This document shows positions 52,957-60,954 of a stretch of 64,000 nt of DNA, one piece after another (positions within the stretch are counted from its first letter, which is position 1; the number at the start of each line of letters is the position of its first letter). This DNA is from Bacteroidota bacterium. Its GTDB lineage: Bacteria > Bacteroidota > Bacteroidia > Chitinophagales > Chitinophagaceae. The stretch is from the NCBI GenBank assembly GCA_018266775.1, contig JAFDZS010000001.1:563175-627174 (forward strand). Reading direction: 5' to 3'. The position numbers and the translations under genes were made by a program. The notes under the pieces are model-generated. The model had not been told where the DNA came from, made no database searches, and worked only from the letters and a program-made list of their open reading frames with translations.

Positions 52957-54189
52957 ATGCGATTATTAATATCAGACTCGGTGGATTTTCCTTTTGGAGG
53001 CGCACATAGTGTACACGTAACGTTAACCATACAGGGGCTGCGGGAAAATGGTGAAGATGCAGTGCTGGTGGTGCCTTATGGAAAAAAACGTGAAGCACTG
53101 TCTGCCAACAAAAAGCAGTATGGCCATTTTGATGGAGTGCCGTATTATTTTGTTAAAGACAGTAAAGACATTAAAAAGGGTTTTCGTTTCCTGGAGAATT
53201 TCTGGGCAACGGTAAAAACTGCAGCGCTCATCCGCCGCAGGTATAAACATAAAAAACTGGATGCAGTCATCATGGGTGGTATTGTAGATATCATCCGTGA
53301 TGCACCCATTATTTTTACCTGCGCACTGTTCAGGATACCCGTGTATTTCTGGCTGGTGGAAAAAGCATCTTTGAATGAAGACTATGAAGGTATTGCCGGT
53401 TATTTCAATTACAAAAGCCAGCAATTAACGGAGTGGTTGCTGCCCAAATTTGGCCGTGGCGTAATGGTGATTTCAACCGCGTTGAAAACACATTACCTGA
53501 AGTATTTGCCTGAAAGTAAAATACTCATCAGCCCGATACTGGTTTCTGAAAAGAGCCACAGCAGTATTGATAAAGCAGCTTATGAAATAGTGAGCCGGAA
53601 ACTGCAGGCCAAGTACCATGACAAAAAACTGCTGGTATACAGCGGATCGTTTGGAGAAAAAGATGGATTATTTGTTTTGATAGATGCTTTTGCAGAAGTG
53701 GTGAAGCAGTACCCTGATACGATTTTCATCATGACAGGTAAAAGCGCCAGCGAAACATTGATGCAGCGGGTACGTGATGCGATAAAAAAATACGGCCTTG
53801 AGGAAAAGATACACATGGTGGGCTTTGTAAATGCAGATGAATTGTTGTGGTACAATACCAATGCACAAATATTATTTGTGTGCCGCTCCAACAGTCCGTT
53901 TGCGAATCATGGCTTTCCATGGAAGCTGGGTGAATACTGCATGACAGGCAAACCTATCATTGCAACAGATGTAAGTGATATTAAGCACTACTTTACAGAT
54001 GGAGAGTCGTTGTTTATAGTGGAACCGGAAAACCCATCAGCCATTGCAAAAAAGATTGAGTACATTTTTGGCAACTATGCACATGCAATGGAAGCAGGAC
54101 AAAGAAGTAAAGCCGTTGCCCTGCAGCAGTTTGGTTTTTTACAAAAGGCGCAGGAGATGGCCGACTTTATCAGGAAGAACCAGAAATAA
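52957..54189 (+). CDS. Glycosyltransferase, GT4-like
   Basis: A 410-residue GT-B protein. The N-terminal domain starts MRLLISDSVDFPFGGAHSVH, with a glycine-rich loop. The C-terminal domain has LLVYSGSFGEKDGLFVLIDAFAEV, then EKIHMVGFVNADELLWYNTNAQILFVCR and a GFPWKLGEYCMTGKPIIATDVSDI block. The last corresponds to the donor-binding EX7E region of GT4, although the first Glu is not obvious, so activity in the usual manner is likely but not proven. It follows the GME gene by 9 bases. Confidence 0.87.
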   Translation: MRLLISDSVDFPFGGAHSVHVTLTIQGLRENGEDAVLVVPYGKKREALSANKKQYGHFDGVPYYFVKDSKDIKKGFRFLENFWATVKTAALIRRRYKHKKLDAVIMGGIVDIIRDAPIIFTCALFRIPVYFWLVEKASLNEDYEGIAGYFNYKSQQLTEWLLPKFGRGVMVISTALKTHYLKYLPESKILISPILVSEKSHSSIDKAAYEIVSRKLQAKYHDKKLLVYSGSFGEKDGLFVLIDAFAEVVKQYPDTIFIMTGKSASETLMQRVRDAIKKYGLEEKIHMVGFVNADELLWYNTNAQILFVCRSNSPFANHGFPWKLGEYCMTGKPIIATDVSDIKHYFTDGESLFIVEPENPSAIAKKIEYIFGNYAHAMEAGQRSKAVALQQFGFLQKAQEMADFIRKNQK

Positions 54190-54216
54190 ATTTTCAATAA
54201 CAGTGTCAGCGGCATT

Positions 54217-55308
54217 ATGGTAAACACAAGAGGAATGAAAATATTATTTGGAATACATGGAACCACACATACGGAAATAGCACAATCAGAAATCATTGAA
54301 TTTCAAAAACTGGGTGTGCATACAGATGTGTGTACGTATGGAAACTGGGGAACTGCCAGCGGGTTTATCGGCAGCATAAAATTAGTATTGAAGAATGCGA
54401 AAGAACTGAAGCGAAGGGCTGCCGAACAACAGAGTGATATGGTGTACCTGAATACCGGTTTGGATTTTAAAACACTGGTAAGGGATTCTATCACGCTGTT
54501 TATTTTAAGGCGGTACAGCAAGCAGCTGAAAATTGTTTTGAAGATACACGGATCACAAAGCCGTTTCATCTTTTCAAAAACAAACCTGCTGAACCGGTAC
54601 GTGTTTAAACAGGCTGATATGTTGCTGGTACTGTCTAAAGAAGAGAAACAAAATTTTTTATCTGTTGGATTACCGGAAAAAAAAGTACAGGTAACCGCCA
54701 ATGTGATAGATACAAATAATTACAAAGCCGATCCTGCTTTTAAAACAAAGGAGGAATTGGCTGCCTCCACAACTGTGCTGTTATTTGTGGGCCGCTTTAT
54801 GCCGGAGAAGGGAATACTGGATTTGATTGAAGCGGCAAAAATGCTGACAGAAAAAAAGGTGGATTATACGCTCATTTGCCTGGGCAATGGCCCGTTGTTT
54901 GATGAAGTACAACAAAAGGTAAATGCGTATGGGTTAAGCAACAATGTTAACCTGAAGGGTCATGTAAAGGAAGCAGAAGCAGGATATTATTATTCCAATT
55001 GTGATATACTGGTGCTGCCCACCTATCATGAAGAAGGTTTCCCCATGGCGGTGTTCCAGGCGGTGGGAGCAGGAAAAGCGGTGATCACCACCAACATCAG
55101 GGGCGCAGCTGATCATATGAAGGAATATGAGAATTGTTTGTGGGTGGAAGCAAAAAATCCTGCGCAGTTGTGCACTCAAATTAAAAACCTGGTGTACGAT
55201 AAACCACTGCAGGAAAAAATGCAACGGAACAACTTAATGCTGGCAGAAAAGTTTACGGCGCAAAAAATTGTGGGTAAACTGATGGAATATTTTAAGCTGA
55301 TTGTGTAA
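54217..55308 (+). CDS. Glycosyltransferase, GT4
   Basis: A 363-residue GT-B enzyme. Two ATGs are possible, 54217 and 54235; the second begins MKILFGIHGTTH, the normal start of such proteins. The C-terminal domain carries VLLFVGRFMPEKGILDLIEAAKML, SNNVNLKGHVKEAEAGYYYSNCDILVLPTYHEEGFPMAVFQAVGAGKAVITTNI, a complete GT4 donor site with Glu-Gly-Phe-Pro. Its stop codon lies inside the left arm of a 15-bp inverted repeat (55300-55348). Donor unknown. Confidence 0.92.
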   Translation: MVNTRGMKILFGIHGTTHTEIAQSEIIEFQKLGVHTDVCTYGNWGTASGFIGSIKLVLKNAKELKRRAAEQQSDMVYLNTGLDFKTLVRDSITLFILRRYSKQLKIVLKIHGSQSRFIFSKTNLLNRYVFKQADMLLVLSKEEKQNFLSVGLPEKKVQVTANVIDTNNYKADPAFKTKEELAASTTVLLFVGRFMPEKGILDLIEAAKMLTEKKVDYTLICLGNGPLFDEVQQKVNAYGLSNNVNLKGHVKEAEAGYYYSNCDILVLPTYHEEGFPMAVFQAVGAGKAVITTNIRGAADHMKEYENCLWVEAKNPAQLCTQIKNLVYDKPLQEKMQRNNLMLAEKFTAQKIVGKLMEYFKLIV

Positions 55309-55348
55309 TGCGTCAGGACGGTTGAAACCGTCAGACGCATTACACAAT
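55300..55348. repeat. REP-like inverted repeat overlapping the GT4 stop codon
   Basis: ATTGTGTAATGCGTC (55300-55314) and GACGCATTACACAAT (55334-55348) are perfect 15-bp inverted arms. An inner stem GACGGTT/AACCGTC (55317-55323 and 55326-55332) encloses a GA loop, with a small bulge between the two stems. The TAA of the upstream gene is within the left arm. Confidence 0.75.
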
Positions 55349-55379
55349 TAAAAGTTTTCAAATAGAAAAACTGTCAGCC

Positions 55380-55430
55380 TGAACTTGTTGAAGGCAGCTA
55401 AAAAAAGCATAACCGGTTTCGACAAGTTCA
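55380..55430. repeat. TTCGACAAG-type intergenic inverted repeat
   Basis: TGAACTTGTTGAA (55380-55392) and TTCGACAAGTTCA (55418-55430) form a 13-bp inverted repeat with one G-U pair. This is a degenerate copy of the AGCCTGAGCTTGTCGAA palindrome, known as an intergenic repeat in many Bacteroidota. Confidence 0.65.
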
Positions 55431-55469
55431 ACCTGGAATCTTCTTTTGAGGAAGACATAAAAAACAAAA

Positions 55470-56315
55470 ATGAAACAGACTTTTAATTTTCACATTCACA
55501 CCAACTACTCCAGCGATGGGTTTAACACCTTTGCGCAGTTGTACAGGCATGCAGTGAAAAATAAAATTGATGTTTTAGCAATAACAGATCATGATACCAT
55601 TGAAGGGGCTGTGCATTTTTCCGACTGGCTAAAAAATAAGCAGAAGAACAAAATACAACTGATCATTGGAGAGGAAGTAACCTGTTCAGACGGCACACAT
55701 ATCATTGGATTGTTTTTGAAAAAGGCTGTTACAGCAACTGCACCATTGGATGTTGTGAAAGAAATTAAAGCACAAGGTGCATTAGTTTACTTTCCACATC
55801 CCAGCCGTAAGGATGGCATTCTGAATTCAGCAAGCTGCGAAGCAGCATTGCCTTATGGAGACTTTTATGAATACTTCAATGCGAAGATCAATAATGATTA
55901 TAATGAAGCGGCAGTAGCAAAACTATCTGCTTATACGCATTTAAAGCCATTGGGCGGCAGCGATGCCCATTATAACTATGATGTAAGAAAATGTTTGTGT
56001 ACGCTGGAAACTGATGATGACCTGTTCAACTCATTGGTAACATATAAACAGCATGGCCGCATCAAAATTGAAGGCGTGAAAAAATGGGGCTCGAATAATT
56101 ACCTGCCCGGTTATTATAAAGTAAAAGACAAATTACAACTGCCAGGGTTCATTAAGAACATCGGTAAAAATATTTTCCCCTTGTATAAAAATTACAAGGA
56201 CAGTAAACAAAAACTGGTGCTGGAAACTATACTGGACACAACAGGTTCTTCGGTGAGTCACCCACTAAAGGGTGACTCACCGAAGAACCTGGCAGCTATT
56301 CATAACAATAATTAG
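55470..56315 (+). CDS. PHP-domain phosphoesterase
   Basis: A 281-residue metal-dependent PHP protein. Motif I HIH (His8, His10), ITDHD (Asp40, His41), GEEVT with Glu68, FPHPSRKDG (His110) and GGSDAH (Asp165, His167) are all present and in order. The N-terminal NFHIHTNYSSDG resembles the TrpH/YciV-like or PolX-like PHP group rather than the CpsB tyrosine phosphatases. Residues 200-260 are a C-terminal extension. The last about 24 codons lie over a perfect 22-bp inverted repeat, so the natural C-terminus may be shorter. Being in a locus with a BY-kinase and no LMW phosphatase, it could act on the locus (inference). Confidence 0.88.
   Translation: MKQTFNFHIHTNYSSDGFNTFAQLYRHAVKNKIDVLAITDHDTIEGAVHFSDWLKNKQKNKIQLIIGEEVTCSDGTHIIGLFLKKAVTATAPLDVVKEIKAQGALVYFPHPSRKDGILNSASCEAALPYGDFYEYFNAKINNDYNEAAVAKLSAYTHLKPLGGSDAHYNYDVRKCLCTLETDDDLFNSLVTYKQHGRIKIEGVKKWGSNNYLPGYYKVKDKLQLPGFIKNIGKNIFPLYKNYKDSKQKLVLETILDTTGSSVSHPLKGDSPKNLAAIHNNN
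56242..56291. repeat. Perfect 22-bp inverted repeat inside the PHP gene 3' end
   Basis: The arms run 56242-56263 and 56270-56291 with a 6-base loop ACTAAA. The left arm begins CAGGTTCTTCGGTGAGTC and the right arm is its exact complement. It encodes about 16 residues of the PHP C-terminus (SSVSHPLKGDSPKN) in frame. Confidence 0.9.
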
Positions 56316-56344
56316 TATACAACTCAGCGAACCACAAATAATTT

Positions 56345-58753
56345 ATGAAGATCATTTCTAAAAATAGTAAGCTTAACCTGCTCTTCAAGGCATACGGCTA
56401 CTGGCTGTTCAAAAAGAAACTGTCTAAAACACAGTATCAAACAACAGAACAGTTTAAGAATTTTCAATTGGCTGAATTAAAGAAAACGCTGAAGGCAGCA
56501 AAAGATGTTCCTTATTACCAGGCATTGTTCAAACAAATCAATTTTGATCCGGAACGGGATTTTAAACAATTAAGCGACCTGGAAAAAATTCCTGTGCTCA
56601 CTAAAGAAATCATCCGTAAAGAATATAAAAACTTAATCAACCCCAAATACAGTGGCTATGCAATAGAATACGCCACCAGCGGTTCCACCGGTGAACCACA
56701 AAAGATGTTGCTCACACCTTACATGGTGGCGATAGACAAAGCAATGATCTTCCGCCATCACAGCTGGAGCACCAATAAGGCAAGGCCAATAATATTTTCA
56801 TTACGCAGTTATGTATTGAAAGATCCGAATGCTCCATTGTTCAAATATAGTTCAGTAGAAAAAACATATTATTTCTCCGCCTATAATTTGAACCACAGCA
56901 ATGCTGCTTATTATATACAGGAGTTGAAAAAGATCAATCCTGATATTCTGCGTGGCTATCCCTCATCCATCAGTTTTTTATGTGATTATTTAACTGCTGC
57001 AGATGTACAGCAACTCACTAACCTGAAAGGCATTTATACTTCATCAGAAACATTGAGCGATGAAGAACGCAATAAAATAGAACGCCTGTTTGGCAAACGG
57101 TTGTTCAACTGGTATGGCATGACAGAACCAGCCATCATTATAAAAGAAGGACCGGAACATGATGGCATGCATCTTTGCCTGGAATATGGTTATCCCGAAT
57201 ATGGCGATACCGATGCGCCGAATGTAAAAAAACTCATCACTACTTCTTTCTATAATTCAGTAATGCCGTTCATCCGTTACGACACTGGTGATTTGGTGGA
57301 ATTGGCAGATCATACAACAGCAAACTCAGCCATCAAACTTCCGGTAGTAAAAACAGTACTTGGGAGAAAAGATGATTTTATTGTTGGATTGAATGGTGCG
57401 AAACTTCCATCCATCAACTTCTATACGTTGTTCCGTGAATTCACAAAAATCAAAGCCTTCCAGATTGTACAATATTCCACACTGGAAGTATTGGTTTTGA
57501 TCAGGACAATAGAAAAATTGAGTGAAGAAGAAATGGCGGCATTGCGGAAAGGAATGGAATTGCGTATCGGGCCGGGAATAAATATCTCCATTGAAGAAAG
57601 AGAAAAATTCTTTACCAATGCAGATGGTAAAACATTAGTGGTAGTGAAGAAGCCGGGAAGCTATAAACTGGCCAGCTATGATGCGTATTCACTCTCTACA
57701 CAAAAAGCGTGGGAGAATTACCGGAAGAATACCGTTTCCTATAAACTGGATTGGAACGAAGCCGATGAAGTAGCCAACCAGGAAGTGCTGGACTTCATCA
57801 CGAGTTTGTATAAAAAAGATAATTTACTGAAGTGGTATCCTGAAGCAGATCATAAAATGCTGATGGAAAAACTACGTGATTTTAATAAGCTGGATTCTAC
57901 TAAACAATTATTGTTGGGGCATGGGTCAGACAATGTACTGCGGATGATCCTGCAGGTATTCACCAGCAACAGCCGCTGCATGGTACTGCTGCCTACGTAT
58001 GACAACTTCAGGGCGCAGGCAGAATCATTTGGTAATACGGTGGTGGGTATTTCCATTGGAGATTCTACTGACACCAGCATCACTACAATCGTAAATGAAA
58101 TCGTAACCACGCAACCGCGGTTGATTTATATCACCAATCCCAATAATCCAATTGGCTACCAAATAGAAAATGATGGATTGAAAAAAATACTGGCCGCAGC
58201 CAAATCCATCAATTCATTGGTGATTGTGGATGAAGCGTACTACGAGTTCAGTCGTGAAAGTGCGCTGCCATTACTGAAAGACTTTAATAACCTGCTCATC
58301 ATCCGCACCTTCTCCAAGGCCTTTGGATTAGCGGGTATTCGTTTAGGTTATTTAATTGCCAATGAAGAAATTGTGGATGAACTGAAAAAAGTATACAACC
58401 CGAAAGACGTGACCATGCTGAGTGCAGCAGTGGGAGAATATATGCTGAACAATTTTGATAAAATTGACCGGTATGTGGATGAAGTGAACAGCAACAAAGA
58501 AGTGTTCTATAATTATTGTAAACAAAACAACATTAAATATTACCCGTCCAAAGCCAATTTTGTATCGTATGAAGTGGATAATGTGAACAGCTATATCCAG
58601 TTTATGGCAGACAATAAAGTGTATTTGAGAGACCGTAAAAGCTATTTCAAAGGTGAGTTTGTAAGGGCCACCATTGGAGCAGCGGAATCTTTCAATGCAT
58701 TTTTAACTGCCGATAAAGCATACCGTGCAAAAGTTGCCGTGGCCACAACATAA
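56345..58753 (+). CDS. Fusion of CapK/PaaK-like adenylate-forming domain and HisC-like PLP aminotransferase
   Basis: A single 802-residue frame. Residues about 1-455 are an adenylate-forming enzyme of the PaaK/CapK kind: ATP loop YATSGSTGEPQK (109-120), NWYGMTEP (255-262), IRYDTGD (310-316) and GRKDD (340-344). Residues about 465-795 are a fold-type I aminotransferase like histidinol-phosphate aminotransferase: KLDWNEADE (467-474), TNPNNPIG (597-604), VDEAYYEF (628-635), the PLP Lys658 in RTFSKAFGLAGIRLGY, and Arg666. No carrier-protein domain lies between them. Frame and codon use run smoothly through, so this is one protein and not a sequencing join. The adenylating half may activate a carboxyl group and the other half install or remove an amino group on the same modification, but the substrate is unknown. 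It lies 29 bases after the PHP gene. Confidence 0.9.
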   Translation: MKIISKNSKLNLLFKAYGYWLFKKKLSKTQYQTTEQFKNFQLAELKKTLKAAKDVPYYQALFKQINFDPERDFKQLSDLEKIPVLTKEIIRKEYKNLINPKYSGYAIEYATSGSTGEPQKMLLTPYMVAIDKAMIFRHHSWSTNKARPIIFSLRSYVLKDPNAPLFKYSSVEKTYYFSAYNLNHSNAAYYIQELKKINPDILRGYPSSISFLCDYLTAADVQQLTNLKGIYTSSETLSDEERNKIERLFGKRLFNWYGMTEPAIIIKEGPEHDGMHLCLEYGYPEYGDTDAPNVKKLITTSFYNSVMPFIRYDTGDLVELADHTTANSAIKLPVVKTVLGRKDDFIVGLNGAKLPSINFYTLFREFTKIKAFQIVQYSTLEVLVLIRTIEKLSEEEMAALRKGMELRIGPGINISIEEREKFFTNADGKTLVVVKKPGSYKLASYDAYSLSTQKAWENYRKNTVSYKLDWNEADEVANQEVLDFITSLYKKDNLLKWYPEADHKMLMEKLRDFNKLDSTKQLLLGHGSDNVLRMILQVFTSNSRCMVLLPTYDNFRAQAESFGNTVVGISIGDSTDTSITTIVNEIVTTQPRLIYITNPNNPIGYQIENDGLKKILAAAKSINSLVIVDEAYYEFSRESALPLLKDFNNLLIIRTFSKAFGLAGIRLGYLIANEEIVDELKKVYNPKDVTMLSAAVGEYMLNNFDKIDRYVDEVNSNKEVFYNYCKQNNIKYYPSKANFVSYEVDNVNSYIQFMADNKVYLRDRKSYFKGEFVRATIGAAESFNAFLTADKAYRAKVAVATT

Positions 58754-58797
58754 CGATTGAACCTTGCGGAAAAAGCATTTTTAAAAAACAACAAGCG

Positions 58798-60954
58798 ATG
58801 CAACAGTTAATACAAAATTTTAAAACCGGCGAATTGTACGTGGATGAAGTACCAATGCCTTCCATTTCTACAGGCATGGTGCTGGTGGAGAATTCATTTT
58901 CCCTCATCAGTGCAGGAACAGAGCGGGGTACCGTAAAAGTAGCCAAAGCCAGCCTTATTGGAAAAGCCAAACAGCGGCCCGACCTGGTGGCGCAGGTATT
59001 GCAGAACATTAAAAAAGAAGGATTGGCCGCCACTATCAGCAAAGTGCGCACCAAATTAGATTCATTAAAAGCGCTGGGATATAGTACAGCCGGAACCGTT
59101 ATTACGTCAATGGATACCAACAGCGTATTCAAACCCGGCGACAGGGTGGCTTGTGCAGGACAGGATTATGCATCGCATGCAGAAGTGGTGGCGATACCGC
59201 AAAACCTGGTGGCAAAAATCCCGGATAATGTTACGGCAGAAGAAGCAGCTTTTACAACACTCGGTGCTATTGCACTGCAGGGTGTACGCCAGGCAGAGCC
59301 ACGGTTGGGCGAGCGTGTTTGCGTAATTGGGTTGGGTTTGCTGGGACAGATCACGTGTCAACTTTTAAAAGCAAACGGCTGCGCCGTATTTGGAATTGAT
59401 TTAAATGCAGGATTAGTGAAGCTGGCAAACGATACAGGTGCTGCTACTAAAGCACTCAATCGCAGTGACAGCAACCTGGTAAGCGTATGTAACGATTTCA
59501 CCAATGGTTATGGTTTTGATTCTATCATCATCACCGCAGCCGCACCATCAAATGATCCCATCGAATTGTCTGCAGAAATAGCAAAGAAGAAGGGAAGAGT
59601 GGTGGTGGTTGGCGCCGTGAAAATGGACATTCCCCGCGATCCGCATTTCTACCGTAAAGAACTGGATTTAAGAATGTCGTGTTCGTATGGACCTGGCCGT
59701 TATGATGTGCATTATGAAGAACAGGGGCTTGATTATCCCTTTGCTTATGTACGCTGGACGGAACAGCGCAATATGGAAGCCTTTCTGGATTTGTTGTCAA
59801 GAAAAGCCATCAACATCAAACCGCTTATCACGCATACATTTGATATTGCAGACGCAGAAAAAGCTTATGATATTGTTTTGGGTAAAACACCGGAACCGCA
59901 TATCGGCATCTTATTAAAATATTCAGATAACAAAGCCAAACACCAAACAGCCGTTACCGTAAAGCATGATCCCGTAAAAAAAATCAACACCGGTTTTATT
60001 GGCGCTGGTAGTTTTGCGCAGAGTTATTTGATCCCGAATGTAAAAGCATTTGGCGCATCGCTGGATGGTGTGGTAACATCAAAAGGCATTACGTCTAAAA
60101 ACGTAGCGGATAAATTCAAATTCAATTTTTGCAGTACAGAGGTAAACGATGTATTACAAAACAATGCAGTGAATACTGTTTTCATTGCAACACCACATAA
60201 TTCCCATGCGCCATTGGTGATACAAAGTTTGCAAAGTGGCAAATCTGTTTTTGTGGAAAAACCATTGGCTATTAATATGGAGCAACTGAACGATGTTATT
60301 GCCACACAACAAAAACATCAGCAACCATTGATGGTGGGCTTTAACCGCCGCTTTGCACCGGTTAGCAGGGAAATTAAAAAAATGTTCACTACAGTAAGCG
60401 AACCGATAGTAGTTAATATAAGAGTGAATGCAGGATTGATCCCCAAAGAACACTGGACGCAGCAACCTGAAATTGGTGGCGGAAGAATTGTGGGAGAAGT
60501 ATGTCACTTCATTGATCTGATGCAATACTTCACCGGCGCAGAACCAGTGAAAGTATATGCTTCTGCCATCAATACAGTGAATGATAAAATAACATCAGAA
60601 GATAATATTTCAGTAGTAATCAATTTCAGCAATGGTTCTGTAGGTAATCTAACTTATCTCGCCAACGGCGATAAATCGATGCCGAAGGAATTGATTGAAG
60701 TATTTGGTGCAGGCAACATTGGCATGATCAATGATTTCCGTGATGGTGCATTGCATAAAGGTAATAAGATCACTAAGTTGAAATCATCCGGTAAAGGACA
60801 TAAAGAAGAAGTGGATGCTTTTTTACAGGCCGTGAATAATGGTACAGCAAGCCCCATCAGCTTCCGCTCAATTTGCCTCACCACTGTAACAACATTTAAA
60901 ATTCTGGATAGTTTATATACCGGTCAACCACAGGAAATTCATGTCGATGTATAA
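58798..60954 (+). CDS. Bi-domain oxidoreductase (Zn-ADH-like plus Gfo/Idh/MocA)
   Basis: A 718-residue fused dehydrogenase. Residues about 1-375 are a medium-chain alcohol dehydrogenase-like part with NAD-binding VIGLGLLGQ (176-184) and a substrate domain; the usual catalytic zinc Cys/His set is only partly evident (GDRVACAGQDYASHAE). Residues about 395-718 are a Gfo/Idh/MocA oxidoreductase with GFIGAGSFAQSY (399-410), FVEKPLAIN and GGGRIVGEVCHFIDLMQYFTG. Proteins with this order are found in capsule and O-antigen loci and may oxidise a sugar or uronic-acid unit, though the reaction is not established here. It shares 14 bases with the next gene, so the pair is translationally coupled. Confidence 0.92.
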   Translation: MQQLIQNFKTGELYVDEVPMPSISTGMVLVENSFSLISAGTERGTVKVAKASLIGKAKQRPDLVAQVLQNIKKEGLAATISKVRTKLDSLKALGYSTAGTVITSMDTNSVFKPGDRVACAGQDYASHAEVVAIPQNLVAKIPDNVTAEEAAFTTLGAIALQGVRQAEPRLGERVCVIGLGLLGQITCQLLKANGCAVFGIDLNAGLVKLANDTGAATKALNRSDSNLVSVCNDFTNGYGFDSIIITAAAPSNDPIELSAEIAKKKGRVVVVGAVKMDIPRDPHFYRKELDLRMSCSYGPGRYDVHYEEQGLDYPFAYVRWTEQRNMEAFLDLLSRKAINIKPLITHTFDIADAEKAYDIVLGKTPEPHIGILLKYSDNKAKHQTAVTVKHDPVKKINTGFIGAGSFAQSYLIPNVKAFGASLDGVVTSKGITSKNVADKFKFNFCSTEVNDVLQNNAVNTVFIATPHNSHAPLVIQSLQSGKSVFVEKPLAINMEQLNDVIATQQKHQQPLMVGFNRRFAPVSREIKKMFTTVSEPIVVNIRVNAGLIPKEHWTQQPEIGGGRIVGEVCHFIDLMQYFTGAEPVKVYASAINTVNDKITSEDNISVVINFSNGSVGNLTYLANGDKSMPKELIEVFGAGNIGMINDFRDGALHKGNKITKLKSSGKGHKEEVDAFLQAVNNGTASPISFRSICLTTVTTFKILDSLYTGQPQEIHVDV

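Noticed and set aside
55470..56315. Calling the PHP protein a CpsB/YwqE tyrosine phosphatase
   Set aside because: The motifs (HIHTNYSSDG, ITDHD) are of the TrpH/PolX type; CpsB proteins begin with a different HCH-type motif and length.
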